A stretch of DNA of 64,000 nt from CAZPQK01 sp964588695 (GCA_964588695.1 CAZPQK010000014.1:21168-85167); one strand, 5' to 3'; positions 25,732 to 34,516 are shown, numbered from the stretch's first letter. Notes: generated from the letters alone by a model not told the origin. Numbers and translations are program-made.

Positions 25732-26987
25732 AGGTGATGGTTGTTGGTGCTGGTGGACGCGAACATGCCCTGGTGTGGGCGCTGTCGCAATCAAAGAAGG
25801 TCGACGCGTTGTTCTGCGCGCCGGGGAACGCCGGAACGGATTCTCGAGCGAAGAACCTGGACGTCGGGGTTGACGACATCCCGGCGTTGGTAACCGCCGC
25901 GCAGAAACACGCGATTGATCTGGTGGTGGTTGGCCCGGAAGCACCATTGATGGCGGGGTTGGCCGACGCTTTGCGAGACGAAGGTATCGCCGCGTTTGGT
26001 CCGTCAAAGAGTGGAGCGCGCCTGGAAGGCAGTAAAGTGTTTGCCAAGGAATTTATGGCACGACACGGCATTCCCACCGCTCCGTTTCGTGTGTTCGACG
26101 ATGCAGAGGCAGCTCGGGCGTTCTTGCGAAAAGAAAACCGCCCCGCCGTGGTAAAAGCTGACGGCCTTGCGGCTGGCAAAGGAGTTTACGTGTGTACGCG
26201 GGTTGACGACGCCCTTGCCGCCATCGATAGCATTATGGGCGATCGCGTGTTCGGCGACGCCGGCGATCGCGTGCTGATAGAAGATCTTCTGCCGGGCGAA
26301 GAGGTTAGCGTTCACGTGATTTGCGCAAACGGCAAGGCTTTGTTGTTACCAACGTCGCAGGATCACAAGCGTTTGCTGGACGGCGATCGTGGGCCGAACA
26401 CCGGTGGAATGGGTGCGTACGCGCCGGTACCCAGGTTCGGCGCCGATGCGTTGGAAGTTGTTCGCGAGCGCGTAATTGAGCCCGCCCTCGCCGGGATAGT
26501 CGCCGAAGATATGGATTTCCGTGGGGTTCTCTACGCTGGGCTGATGTGGGGTGCCGACGGGCCGCAAGTGTTGGAGTTTAACGTGCGCTTTGGCGATCCG
26601 GAGACTCAAGTGTTGATGCCGCTCATCAAGGACGATGTCGCCGAGTTGTTTGCAGCCGCGGCCGACGGAAAACTTCCCGACCACATTGCACTGTGGGAGA
26701 ATCGTTTCGCCGCCACCGTTGTCATGGCATCGCATGGCTATCCCGGCTCGTATCAGAAAGGTCTGACGATTACCGGACTCGATGGCCCTCATACCAACGG
26801 CGAGGTGTTCCACGCGGGAACCCGGGTTGACGATGGAGACGTCGTGACCGCCGGAGGTCGGGTGCTAACTGTGACGGCCTGGGACGATACGCTTGCAGGG
26901 GCGGTAGACCAGGCCTATTCGATGGTAAATGGTGTTTCGTTTGCTAACGCTGTTTGGCGCGGCGACATTGCGCATCGCGCGCTTTAG
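25728..26987 (+). CDS. purD: Phosphoribosylamine-glycine ligase
   Basis: A 419-residue GAR synthetase. MKVMVVGAGGREHALVWAL is the classical N-terminus; GPEAPLMAGLAD, GPSKSGARLEGSK, the ATP-grasp segment PAVVKADGLAAGKGVYV and LDGDRGPNTGGMGAYAPVPR follow, all diagnostic. It ligates glycine to 5-phosphoribosylamine, the second step of purine synthesis. Length is normal. It overlaps the LarA-like gene by 4 bases, and Sua5/YrdC starts 7 bases after its stop. No other purine genes are nearby. Confidence 0.96.
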   Translation: MKVMVVGAGGREHALVWALSQSKKVDALFCAPGNAGTDSRAKNLDVGVDDIPALVTAAQKHAIDLVVVGPEAPLMAGLADALRDEGIAAFGPSKSGARLEGSKVFAKEFMARHGIPTAPFRVFDDAEAARAFLRKENRPAVVKADGLAAGKGVYVCTRVDDALAAIDSIMGDRVFGDAGDRVLIEDLLPGEEVSVHVICANGKALLLPTSQDHKRLLDGDRGPNTGGMGAYAPVPRFGADALEVVRERVIEPALAGIVAEDMDFRGVLYAGLMWGADGPQVLEFNVRFGDPETQVLMPLIKDDVAELFAAAADGKLPDHIALWENRFAATVVMASHGYPGSYQKGLTITGLDGPHTNGEVFHAGTRVDDGDVVTAGGRVLTVTAWDDTLAGAVDQAYSMVNGVSFANAVWRGDIAHRAL

Positions 26988-26994
26988 GAGAAAT

Positions 26995-27612
26995 ATGAGT
27001 TCGCCGCTACATTTTCCACTTACCAGTAGCGAAAACATTGCGCAGGTTTCCGACCGTTTGCGTGCGGGCGCGATTGGAATTATTACCACGGATACGCTGC
27101 CGGGCTTCAGCGCATGTGCTTCCAACGAAAAAGCTGTAATCACAATTGCGCGCATCAAGGGGAGTCCCGATCGTCGCCAGTTTGTGTGGTTAGCGGCCGA
27201 CGCTGATATGGCTTTTTCGGTCACCGAAACTACCGACGCGGTTCAGCGCCAGCTGCGATCGGTCTGGCCAGCAGGCGTGACGGCTATTATGTCGGCAGCC
27301 AGCAACGCTCCGGAGTGGGCGGGTAGCACCATCGCGATTCGGGTGCCAGACGACAAGGAGTTGCGGCGCGTGATTGCAGCGGTCGGCGAACCGATCGTTT
27401 CTACCAGTGTCAATCCCGCCGGCGAAACTCCGCTTTGGGAGCAAACGGTGATTACGACGACTTATGGGGAGCGAGTTGACTTTACCGCTGGGAGTAGGTG
27501 GAAAGAATCACCGGCGTCGACGATCGTCGACTTAACCGAGGGCGAGCCGGTGGTAGTGAGGGCGGGTGCCTATGCCTGGACGGCTGGTTCCGGGAAGCCT
27601 TCGAACGAGTGA
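26995..27612 (+). CDS. Sua5/YciO/YrdC-family threonylcarbamoyl-AMP synthase
   Basis: A 205-residue YrdC-domain protein started at ATG 26995, with TAGGAG just before it; the open frame reaches further upstream into purD. GAIGIITTDTLPGFSACA is the family's nucleotide pocket, RIKGSPDRRQFVWL its K-x-R-x-x region, and STIAIRVPDD with STSVNPAGE the closing motifs. The family makes L-threonylcarbamoyl-AMP for tRNA t6A37. There is no C-terminal Sua5 domain, so it is the short type. Its last 43 bases overlap, tail to tail, the minus-strand radical SAM gene. YciO-like roles are possible. Confidence 0.88.
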   Translation: MSSPLHFPLTSSENIAQVSDRLRAGAIGIITTDTLPGFSACASNEKAVITIARIKGSPDRRQFVWLAADADMAFSVTETTDAVQRQLRSVWPAGVTAIMSAASNAPEWAGSTIAIRVPDDKELRRVIAAVGEPIVSTSVNPAGETPLWEQTVITTTYGERVDFTAGSRWKESPASTIVDLTEGEPVVVRAGAYAWTAGSGKPSNE

Positions 27613-28430
27613 CCTTTATAAGCTTCGCACTTCGAGCACAGCAGGATTTCCTTTCGGCGCCCTTCGGCCAACAGCTGGCGATAGTGGCGATTGACTTCGC
27701 CCTCCCAAATCTCCATAACCGAATTCTTGGTTACATCGCCAACGACGCCGCGCTCGTTTGAGTCCCAGCAACACAGTGTTGCTTTGCCGTTCACATAAAA
27801 GAACATCTCGTCGAGCATCTTCTTACACGGACGCTGTACCGGGTTGACCTCTGGTTCCCATGGCCAAACGTACAAGTCGGTAATAATCACGTCGGCGCCG
27901 CGACCGGACCAGAAAGCTTTAAAGTCCTCGGCCTCGGCATAGGTTTCTTCCATGCCAATCATGCGAACTTCGACCTTCTTGGCTCCACCGATTTCTTGAT
28001 TGAGCTCAAGAAAGCGGGGCACCCGTTCCATCACCCGGTCAAAGCTGATCCCGACCCGCGACTTGTTGTAGGTTTCCTCGGTAAAGCCGTCGACCGAGAA
28101 GCGAATCACGTCGATCCCAATCTCTAGAATCTTGCGCGCACGGGACTCTTTCATTAACTCGCCATTAGAGTTCAGCTCGATCCGAGCTGTAGGGTCCTGC
28201 CGAATGTAACGCATAATTTCTTCAAGGCGGGTGTCGGCAAGCGGTTCGTTGATCAGGAACGGGCGGTAGGTAATCCCCATACCGCGAGTGTCGTCGATGA
28301 TCTTTTTCCAAACGTCGTCGGCCATTCGACGTGGGGTTCGCGTTAGTGTCGAATGCGGACAGAATGGGCACTCGGCGTTGCACGCAATTGTCGTTTCGAT
28401 TTGGATGTATTTGGGGGAAGCTATTTTCAT
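27570..28430 (-). CDS. Radical SAM protein with SPASM-like C-terminal cysteines
   Basis: A 286-residue protein started at ATG 28430 (MKIASPKYIQIETT); a TTG 21 bases upstream is less likely. The radical SAM cluster motif is CNAECPFC, followed by a TIM-barrel-like fold with IELNSNGELM and IRFSVDGFTEETYN. The C-terminal part has additional cysteines (RPCKKM, TLCCWDSNERGVVGD, LCSKCEAY) in SPASM/twitch order, which usually bind auxiliary Fe-S clusters. Such proteins modify peptides or sugars; the substrate is unknown. It is the third gene of a minus-strand run behind the heptosyltransferase-like and KdtA genes, so an envelope-polysaccharide role is possible. Its 3' end overlaps the opposing Sua5 gene. 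Confidence 0.87.
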   Translation of the reverse strand: MKIASPKYIQIETTIACNAECPFCPHSTLTRTPRRMADDVWKKIIDDTRGMGITYRPFLINEPLADTRLEEIMRYIRQDPTARIELNSNGELMKESRARKILEIGIDVIRFSVDGFTEETYNKSRVGISFDRVMERVPRFLELNQEIGGAKKVEVRMIGMEETYAEAEDFKAFWSGRGADVIITDLYVWPWEPEVNPVQRPCKKMLDEMFFYVNGKATLCCWDSNERGVVGDVTKNSVMEIWEGEVNRHYRQLLAEGRRKEILLCSKCEAYKGHSFEGFPEPAVQA

Positions 28431-28484
28431 GGCAGTTAAGATAGTCAACAAAACGCCGGACGCGGCCTTGATATTTCACGAATA

Positions 28485-29771
28485 CTATAGATATTCGCCG
28501 ATGATCGCTAGGCATTTCTCGGTGGCGCCGAGCTGCGACTCAACGTACTCGCGGGCGGCTTTGCCGGCCTGATCTCTCTTCGGCTTGTCTTCTACGAGGC
28601 CGCCGATGAGATTGTAAAACTCGTTCTCCGAGGATCCGGTCCAGCCTGCGTGGCGATCTAATAGCTGCACGGCTTCGAAGGAGTTCAGGTGTTTCGGGCC
28701 AAAAACGACCGGCAGAGACGCCACCGCTGGTTCAATAACGCTATGCACGCCGGTGGTAAACGCGCCGCCGATGTAGGCGAGGTCGCCGTAACGATAGGCC
28801 TCCGCCAGTATTCCGACGGTGTCGAGGACCAGTACGCGCGCCTCGGTGGCGCTGTCGGAGGGCAACTCGGTATACCTTGCGACACTCAATTCCGAGCGTT
28901 GCGCCCACTCCAACAGCGGGTCGACATGTTCCGACGTCGGCTCATGTGGCGCGATGAGCAAGCGTGCTTGCGGGTGCTCCCCAAGCACGCGGCACAGCGC
29001 TGGAAGCAGATGGGCTTCATCGGGTGGCCAGGTACTTCCGGCCACAATCGTTACAGCGTTTGCTTTGTCTGCCAGTGGTAGCGTGACGCGGGTTGCGTTG
29101 GTCATGCGTTCGGCCACGCGATCGAACCGCGTGTCGCCAGCAACCGCTATTGAGTCGTGCGCGGGGATCGCTTCTCGAAAGCGCGCGGCGTCCGCGTCGC
29201 TAATTGCCACAATACGATTCAGTGCGCCGTACACGTTCCGATACACTGCGCGTCCCCAGAATGAATGCCTTCGCGACGAAGGGCTGAGGGTGGCGTCGAC
29301 CAGAACTCGGGGAACCCCGCGACGCTCGCACTCCCACAACAAGTTTGGCCACAAGTCAAACTTAACCAGCAACAACATGCGTGGGTTAACGATCTCCAAA
29401 CACTTTTGCATGTTGCGGCGCGTGTCCAGCGGAAGGTAGTCAATCAGTTTTACGTTGGAACCCTCGCCGCCTTCTCGTTTACGCGCGAAGTTGAACCCCG
29501 ACGGCGACGAAAACGTCAATACGATGTCCAGGTCGGGGCGTTCCTGACTTAGCCGGTCAATTATCGGTTTGGCTTGTTCATATTCGCCAACACTGGACAC
29601 ATGCACCCATACTCGAGATTCCTGCCAGGTGTTCGACGCCTGTGCCCATCGACTTGCGAATCCGCGTTGTCCTGCAATCGATTCGCGTACTTTCGGAATA
29701 AACCAGGACGCGATTTGCGCGCCGATCACGGCGACGGGAACCACAACGATGTTATAAAGGGTACGTATCAT
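28485..29771 (-). CDS. waaA: 3-deoxy-D-manno-octulosonic acid (Kdo) transferase
   Basis: A 428-residue KdtA/WaaA glycosyltransferase. It has an N-terminal membrane anchor (VVVPVAVIGAQIASWFIP), then WVHVSSVGEYEQAKPII, TFSSPSGFNFA, YLPLDTRRNMQKCLEI, LVKFDLWPNLLWE and the C-terminal YIGGAFTTGVHSVIEPA, all hallmark positions. It transfers Kdo from CMP-Kdo to lipid A precursor on the cytoplasmic face of the inner membrane, so the organism makes LPS. It starts 3 bases after the stop of the upstream GT9 gene and is followed by the radical SAM gene after 54 bases. Confidence 0.95.
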   Translation of the reverse strand: MIRTLYNIVVVPVAVIGAQIASWFIPKVRESIAGQRGFASRWAQASNTWQESRVWVHVSSVGEYEQAKPIIDRLSQERPDLDIVLTFSSPSGFNFARKREGGEGSNVKLIDYLPLDTRRNMQKCLEIVNPRMLLLVKFDLWPNLLWECERRGVPRVLVDATLSPSSRRHSFWGRAVYRNVYGALNRIVAISDADAARFREAIPAHDSIAVAGDTRFDRVAERMTNATRVTLPLADKANAVTIVAGSTWPPDEAHLLPALCRVLGEHPQARLLIAPHEPTSEHVDPLLEWAQRSELSVARYTELPSDSATEARVLVLDTVGILAEAYRYGDLAYIGGAFTTGVHSVIEPAVASLPVVFGPKHLNSFEAVQLLDRHAGWTGSSENEFYNLIGGLVEDKPKRDQAGKAAREYVESQLGATEKCLAIIGEYL

Positions 29772-29774
29772 GTT

Positions 29775-30773
29775 TTAGTCGAGGCGGTAAACGCGTTGAC
29801 CATTGCCTACTTCGCGCACCGCCTGAGCAACAGCGTCGGCGGGGATTCTGGTCAGGCACTCAAGGTTGCGTTTGGGGCAGGGAATTGCCCCGTTGCGTGA
29901 GCACGGTCGACACGCAAGTCGCCGTTCTACTACACGACTCCCTGGCAGTGATGGGTAGTACCCAAACGCTTCGGTGGTCGGCCCAAAGACAGCGGTAACC
30001 GGAGTGCCAACCGCCTCTGCCATATGCATTAATCCGGAGTCATTGCTCACCAGACAACGACTTCGACGTAAGATCGCGGCCGTGGTCATTAAGTCGGTCT
30101 TGCCGGCAAGATTGGTAACATTCGCAAAGCGTTCGGCTACGGACTCACAAGTTTGACGGTCGCCGTTATCGCCGAGGCAAACGATGGGCGTCTGGGGATC
30201 CAACTTATCAACCAACTCGGCGAAACCGGGCCATTGCTTACTCGGCCACCGGCTTCCTGGCGCGAAAGCAATGGGTTGCGTCGAAACCCCGACCAGTAGA
30301 TCGGCGGCGGTTTCTTCGGCAGACGGTGGTGGTGTCAGTCCGCCGGGCGTGAGTGTAGGGACTGCGAAACCCGCGTCAATCGCGGTGCGTTGATACTTTT
30401 GTAGCATCGTGGGTAGCTCGGCCGAACGCTTAAAAACAATCAGCCCAAGCCTCGCGCCGTACTGTTTGGAAAACCTCCCGTCTGCCCCGCCAAGCTGCCG
30501 TGCTACCCATCGGCTCCGCATAGTGTTGTGCGCGTCCACAACGCGGTCGTGCGGCGGCGCGTTACGGAGCAAGGTCCGGAGCCGGGTCGTCTCCTGGCCT
30601 GGGTCGTAGGCAAGCACGCGATCGACGCCGTCGCAGTTTTCGAACACCGGAGCGAACGCGGCCTTGGTAATTATGGTGATGTCACTGGCTCCTGCGTCGC
30701 GCAATGCGCGTGGCAGCGGGCACAAGAGAATGCAATCGCCCAGCGAGCCAAATCGAATGATGATGACCTTCAT
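29775..30773 (-). CDS. GT9 glycosyltransferase, ADP-heptose:LPS heptosyltransferase-like
   Basis: A 332-residue GT9 protein. The start is ATG 30773 (MKVIIIRFGSLGDCILLCPL), preceded by a GGAG 8 bases upstream; the open frame extends 141 bases further without family similarity. Diagnostic parts are IRFGSLGDCIL, VVDAHNTMRSR, PIAFAPGSRWPSKQW and the C-terminal RCLVSNDSGLMHMAEAVGTP plus VFGPTTEAFGYYP. WaaF/WaaC-type enzymes add heptose to the LPS core. The adjacent KdtA gene supports a core-LPS role. It is divergent from the XRE-cupin gene, sharing a 90-base intergenic region. Confidence 0.9.
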   Translation of the reverse strand: MKVIIIRFGSLGDCILLCPLPRALRDAGASDITIITKAAFAPVFENCDGVDRVLAYDPGQETTRLRTLLRNAPPHDRVVDAHNTMRSRWVARQLGGADGRFSKQYGARLGLIVFKRSAELPTMLQKYQRTAIDAGFAVPTLTPGGLTPPPSAEETAADLLVGVSTQPIAFAPGSRWPSKQWPGFAELVDKLDPQTPIVCLGDNGDRQTCESVAERFANVTNLAGKTDLMTTAAILRRSRCLVSNDSGLMHMAEAVGTPVTAVFGPTTEAFGYYPSLPGSRVVERRLACRPCSRNGAIPCPKRNLECLTRIPADAVAQAVREVGNGQRVYRLD

Positions 30774-30863
30774 TTTGCCACTCCGCCTTGACACGACGTA
30801 CTGATCATCAAATAATTGGGCGGCATTGTTGACAGCACTTGGAAGATACTTAGGGAAAGTGTA

Positions 30864-31421
30864 ATGCCCGATCCAAAAACGCTGGGCGAACGCATTAAGC
30901 TGCGGCGGCTGCAAAAGAAACTAACGCTTAAAGATGTCGAGCTCCAAGCTAAAGTTTCGGCCACACATATCTCCGAAATCGAACGCGGGATGAGCTCGCC
31001 AACTGTTGGTGCGTTGGTGCGCATTGCTCGCGCTCTGGATTGCGGTGCGGCAGATTTGCTACGCAGCGACGGGTTGCCCCGGGTTGCGGTTAGCCGCGCC
31101 GACGCACGCGCGAACTGGATCAATCAGGCGAGCGGGGCCACATTCACCAGCCTGGCCGCTCCCGTTGGAGACGGAAACTTGTCCATGGTCAAGTTAGCGC
31201 TTCGGCCCGGCGAATCGGATACGGCGGTTGAGTTATTCCCGGGTGAGACCTTCTTGTACGTGCTTTCCGGCGGCATCGATCTGGAACGCGCGGGTACGAC
31301 GGTGTCGCTGCATACTGGGGACTCGGTCCACATGGACGGCACGGCGCGTTGCCGGGTTACGAATCGGGGCGCCGAGTCTGCCGAAGCTGTGCTGGTGACG
31401 ACACCCGCGGGGCGGTGGTAG
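30864..31421 (+). CDS. XRE-family regulator with C-terminal cupin domain (copy 1)
   Basis: A 185-residue protein started at ATG 30864, behind AGGGAAAG. The N-terminal HTH_3 domain covers residues ~8-62 (LGERIKLRRLQKKLTLKDVE, SATHISEIERGMSSPTVGAL). The C-terminal half is a small cupin (KLALRPGESDTAVELFPGET, FLYVLSGGIDLE, GDSVHMDGTARCRVTNRG). The cupin lacks the usual cluster of metal-binding histidines, so it may be a ligand-sensing or structural domain. XRE-cupin proteins commonly repress or activate genes for small-molecule metabolism. A second protein of the same design follows after 2 bases. Confidence 0.87.
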   Translation: MPDPKTLGERIKLRRLQKKLTLKDVELQAKVSATHISEIERGMSSPTVGALVRIARALDCGAADLLRSDGLPRVAVSRADARANWINQASGATFTSLAAPVGDGNLSMVKLALRPGESDTAVELFPGETFLYVLSGGIDLERAGTTVSLHTGDSVHMDGTARCRVTNRGAESAEAVLVTTPAGRW

Positions 31422-31423
31422 AG

Positions 31424-31993
31424 GTGAGCGGTTTCGATCAGGCCGAACTGGGGCGTCGTCTTAAACGAACCCGCGAGTCACAAAAGCTAACGCTTAAGCT
31501 GGTCGAGTCGGAGTCTGGCATTTCGGCGACTCACATTTCCGAAATCGAACGCGGAAAGACGACACCAACGCTAAAAGCATTGTTGCGACTGGCTGGCGCC
31601 TTGGGGCGCGATCCCGCCTATTTTCTGGAAGAAGAGGAGTTGGGCGATGTGAGCGTGGTACGGTCGACCGATCGGCTTCGCGAGTCGTTGCCCGACAAGG
31701 CGGGTACGCGCGAGCGACTAACCCCGGGCATTCCCGGCGGTCAGGTTGACGCCAGTATGATCACGCTGTCTCCCCGTGCCCGACGACCGGAGAGCCCCCA
31801 CCTGCACGACGGCTGCGAAGCGCTCCTGCTGTTGGAAGGAACGTTGCACCTGGAGCTGGAAACCGGTGTACAGGTGCTTGTTGCGGGGGATTCGGTACAT
31901 TTTTCCGCGGCACAGACTCATCAGCTATTCAACCCCGACGCGACTACACCCGCGAGGTTCTTCTTTGTGTCAAGCTGCCGTGACGCGTTGTAA
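31424..31993 (+). CDS. XRE-family regulator with C-terminal cupin domain (copy 2)
   Basis: A 189-residue paralogue of the preceding regulator. GTG 31424 (VSGFDQAELGRRL) is used; GTG 31415 is an alternative overlapping the upstream stop. The HTH (LKRTRESQKLTLKLVESESG, then ISATHISEIERGKTTPTLKA) is very similar to copy 1. The cupin retains a histidine pair (RPESPHLHDGCEALLLLEGT), unlike copy 1, so metal or ligand binding may differ. Tandem arrangement suggests duplication and perhaps a heteromeric or relay regulator. Targets are unknown; the divergent LPS operon and the following DUF1844 and OmpA-type genes are candidates. Confidence 0.85.
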   Translation: MSGFDQAELGRRLKRTRESQKLTLKLVESESGISATHISEIERGKTTPTLKALLRLAGALGRDPAYFLEEEELGDVSVVRSTDRLRESLPDKAGTRERLTPGIPGGQVDASMITLSPRARRPESPHLHDGCEALLLLEGTLHLELETGVQVLVAGDSVHFSAAQTHQLFNPDATTPARFFFVSSCRDAL

Positions 31994-32074
31994 TCGAACG
32001 AGTTGCCGGATTTCCGGTTGAGAATTTCTTTGACACCGTCATTAAACGTTTTCCATAATCCCGCCCAGAACCTT

Positions 32075-32425
32075 ATGACCGAAGAATTGCATAAGTCTTT
32101 GTTTTTTCAGCTCGTTGCCATGCTACAAATGGCCGCAATGCAGCAACTTGGTAAGTTGGTCAATCCCATGACCGGCGAGACCGATCGTGACCTGGACCAG
32201 GCTAAGGGGACGATATCGCTATTGGAAATGCTGGAAGCGAAAACGTCTGGGAATCGGGACACGGATGAAGAGGAATTTCTGTCAAAAGTCTTGTTTGAGC
32301 TGCGAATGAATTACGTGGACGAAAGTAAGCGTCCCGACGAACCCACCAGCACCGCATCTTCCGAAGACACAACAAGTTCCGTGGATTCGCCGCAATCCGA
32401 AACCGAGGGCAGCGCCGACGCTTAG
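32075..32425 (+). CDS. DUF1844-family protein
   Basis: A 116-residue protein started at ATG 32075. The core LFFQLVAMLQMAAMQQLGKL, NPMTGETDRDLDQAKGTISL and LFELRMNYV match the DUF1844 family, small helical proteins of unknown function widespread in deltaproteobacteria, FCB bacteria and Acidobacteria. The C-terminal 30 residues are Ser/Thr/Glu/Asp-rich and probably disordered. It follows the XRE-cupin pair on the same strand after 81 bases. Confidence 0.85.
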   Translation: MTEELHKSLFFQLVAMLQMAAMQQLGKLVNPMTGETDRDLDQAKGTISLLEMLEAKTSGNRDTDEEEFLSKVLFELRMNYVDESKRPDEPTSTASSEDTTSSVDSPQSETEGSADA

Positions 32426-32481
32426 TTGTGACCTGGCGCGCTTTGCCGGTGTCCAATACGCAGCCCCGAATGATCCACCGG

Positions 32482-32503
32482 ATGAGCTAACTCGTTGGCT
32501 CAT
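32482..32503 (+). repeat. Inverted repeat between DUF1844 and OmpA-type genes
   Basis: ATGAGCTAAC (32482-32491) pairs with GTTGGCTCAT (32494-32503) with one G-U pair. No long T-run follows, so it may be a weak terminator or an operator in the leader region of the OmpA-family gene at 32568. Confidence 0.5.
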
Positions 32504-32567
32504 TTGGAATTGATCTTGCTGACTAGGTAGTTCCGGACCAAAAGCGGTCAGAAAGGAGTCTCTAGAC

Positions 32568-34484
32568 ATGTTTTTCAGCCACGGCAAAGTGCGCGGCTCG
32601 ATAACGTCATTGCTCGCCGTCGCTCTGGTGGCGACGACGGTAGCGGTGTCGTTTGCTGGCGTCTCGTACAACGGTACGCGAGGCCTGCTGCGCACGAAAT
32701 CCGCCGACACCATCGGTCAGGGGAATCTCAACTTTCAGTTGGGAACCCACTGGCAGACCCTCACCGACCAGCAACTAACGGCGGGTGGATTCTTTCCCGC
32801 CGCCGACAGTTCGTTGGCGGACGCGACAGTCGATTACTGGTTTTTCATTTCGCGCCTGTCGTTGACTTACGGGCTTAACGACTACGTTGAGCTGGCGGCC
32901 AGCATCGATGTTCGCAATTGGGTTCGTCGTATTGCTGACGAAGGAGATCACTCCGAACTGGAAACCCTCACTCGCGGTGGGCTCGGCGACACCGAAGTAA
33001 CTGCGAAGATTGGAATCCCGCTACCCACCGACAACCTCAAGTTGGCGGCGTTGGGTACTTTTGGCTTTCCCACCGGTAACGAAGATCGTGGGTTTACCAC
33101 TGGTGAAACTGAAATGCTGTTTATGGGGTTGGCAACGTTGGACTTTACCAATCTCGACAGCTTCGTGCCGACGCGCGTTCACCTTAACGGTGGAATGCGC
33201 CTCAATGGCAACGAAACCGACGGCTATGGGATTTTTAATCCGGAGTTTCCGGACTCGTCGGGCTTTAACCCGCCGGGTTACCCTGCGGTTCCTGACGGCG
33301 AAAGCAACAGTTATAACGACGCGTTCGTGTTTAACGCCGCGCTGGAATTTCCCGCACCTACGGTAGCGTTCTTTGTCGAGTTCAACTGGGAGCAGTTGCT
33401 CAATGTCGACCTCGACGGCCTCAATCCGACCGACTTCTTTCCCGACGCCACTGGGCTTAGCAAGAACACGCTAACGCTGTCGCCGGGCATCGAGTTTCTG
33501 TCGACGTCGGGTTCGTCGCTTAAGTTTGGCGGCGACATCAACCTTAATTCCGGCGACGAGCCATCCATCATTAACGCCCCCGACTGGGGAATTTGGATGA
33601 CCATTGGACAGACCGCCGAGATTATTCCCGCCGATACCGACAAGGACGGCGTGAAGGACGAACAGGACGGTTGCCCGACCGATCCGGAAGACTTTGACGG
33701 TTTTCAGGATGACGATGGGTGTCCTGACCTGGACAACGACGGCGACGGGATTCCCGATGCTGAAGACACGTGTCCCGATCTGGCCGAAGACTTTGACGGC
33801 TTTGAGGACGAAGACGGCTGCCCGGATCTGGACAACGACCAGGACGGCATTGCCGACAAGGACGACCGTTGCCCGGGCGAGCCCGAGGACTTTGACGGCG
33901 ACAACGACGAGGACGGTTGCCCGGATCTGGTCAAAGACAGCGACAACGACGGTATCAGTGATGACACCGATCGATGCCCGCTGCAGGCCGAGGACATCGA
34001 TGGTTACCAGGACGATGACGGTTGTCCGGACCTGGACAACGACCTCGACGGTATTCCCGATGACACCGACAATTGTCCTAACGCCGCGGAGTCATTTAAC
34101 GGCTACGAGGACGAAGACGGTTGTCCGGACGAGAAGCCGATTCAGGAACGCTTCGTTCTCAAAGGCGTGAACTTTGAAAGCGGCAGCGCGGCACTGACGC
34201 CGGACTCGCACGCAATTCTCGACGAAGTGGTGCGCAGCATGCAGGCGTACCCAGAAGTTCGGGTCGAGATTCGCGGGCACACCGACAGTCAGGGCCCGGC
34301 CAGCTTCAACCTGGAGCTTTCACAGAAGCGTGCCGAGTCGGTTCGACAATACTTGATCAACGCCGGTATCGACGCGTCGCGTCTACAGGCAGTAGGTGTT
34401 GGCGAAGAAGAGCCGATCGCATCCAACTCGAACGCGCAAGGTCGCGCCGAAAACCGACGCATCGAGTTCCGTCGACTTAACTAG
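32568..34484 (+). CDS. OmpA-family outer-membrane protein with thrombospondin type-3 calcium repeats
   Basis: A 638-residue protein with a signal sequence (SLLAVALVATTVAVSFAG) and an N-terminal barrel (~25-350; aromatic beta strands such as LNFQLGTHWQTL and FVEFNWEQLL). Residues ~355-525 are Asp-rich thrombospondin type-3 repeats (D-x-D-x-D-G-I-P-D-x-x-D-x-C-P units), expected to bind Ca2+. The last ~110 residues are an OmpA/MotB peptidoglycan-binding domain (GVNFESGSAALTPDSHAILD, VEIRGHTDSQG, NRRIEFRRL). It anchors the outer membrane to peptidoglycan. GGAGTC precedes the ATG at a normal distance. A hairpin follows the stop. Confidence 0.93.
   Translation: MFFSHGKVRGSITSLLAVALVATTVAVSFAGVSYNGTRGLLRTKSADTIGQGNLNFQLGTHWQTLTDQQLTAGGFFPAADSSLADATVDYWFFISRLSLTYGLNDYVELAASIDVRNWVRRIADEGDHSELETLTRGGLGDTEVTAKIGIPLPTDNLKLAALGTFGFPTGNEDRGFTTGETEMLFMGLATLDFTNLDSFVPTRVHLNGGMRLNGNETDGYGIFNPEFPDSSGFNPPGYPAVPDGESNSYNDAFVFNAALEFPAPTVAFFVEFNWEQLLNVDLDGLNPTDFFPDATGLSKNTLTLSPGIEFLSTSGSSLKFGGDINLNSGDEPSIINAPDWGIWMTIGQTAEIIPADTDKDGVKDEQDGCPTDPEDFDGFQDDDGCPDLDNDGDGIPDAEDTCPDLAEDFDGFEDEDGCPDLDNDQDGIADKDDRCPGEPEDFDGDNDEDGCPDLVKDSDNDGISDDTDRCPLQAEDIDGYQDDDGCPDLDNDLDGIPDDTDNCPNAAESFNGYEDEDGCPDEKPIQERFVLKGVNFESGSAALTPDSHAILDEVVRSMQAYPEVRVEIRGHTDSQGPASFNLELSQKRAESVRQYLINAGIDASRLQAVGVGEEEPIASNSNAQGRAENRRIEFRRLN
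33637..34134 (+). repeat. Degenerate in-gene repeat array encoding thrombospondin type-3 units
   Basis: Repeating GAC/GAT-rich units encode D-x-D-x-D-G acidic loops and C-P pairs about every 75-90 bases. This is protein-coding repetition, not a CRISPR or satellite. Confidence 0.8.
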
Positions 34485-34516
34485 AGACAAAAAAAATCCG
34501 TGGCTGGACAAAAGGG

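Noticed and set aside
33637..34134. Regular repeats suggesting a CRISPR-like array
   Set aside because: Repeats are in frame, encode Asp-rich thrombospondin type-3 units and vary in sequence; there are no spacers of uniform length.
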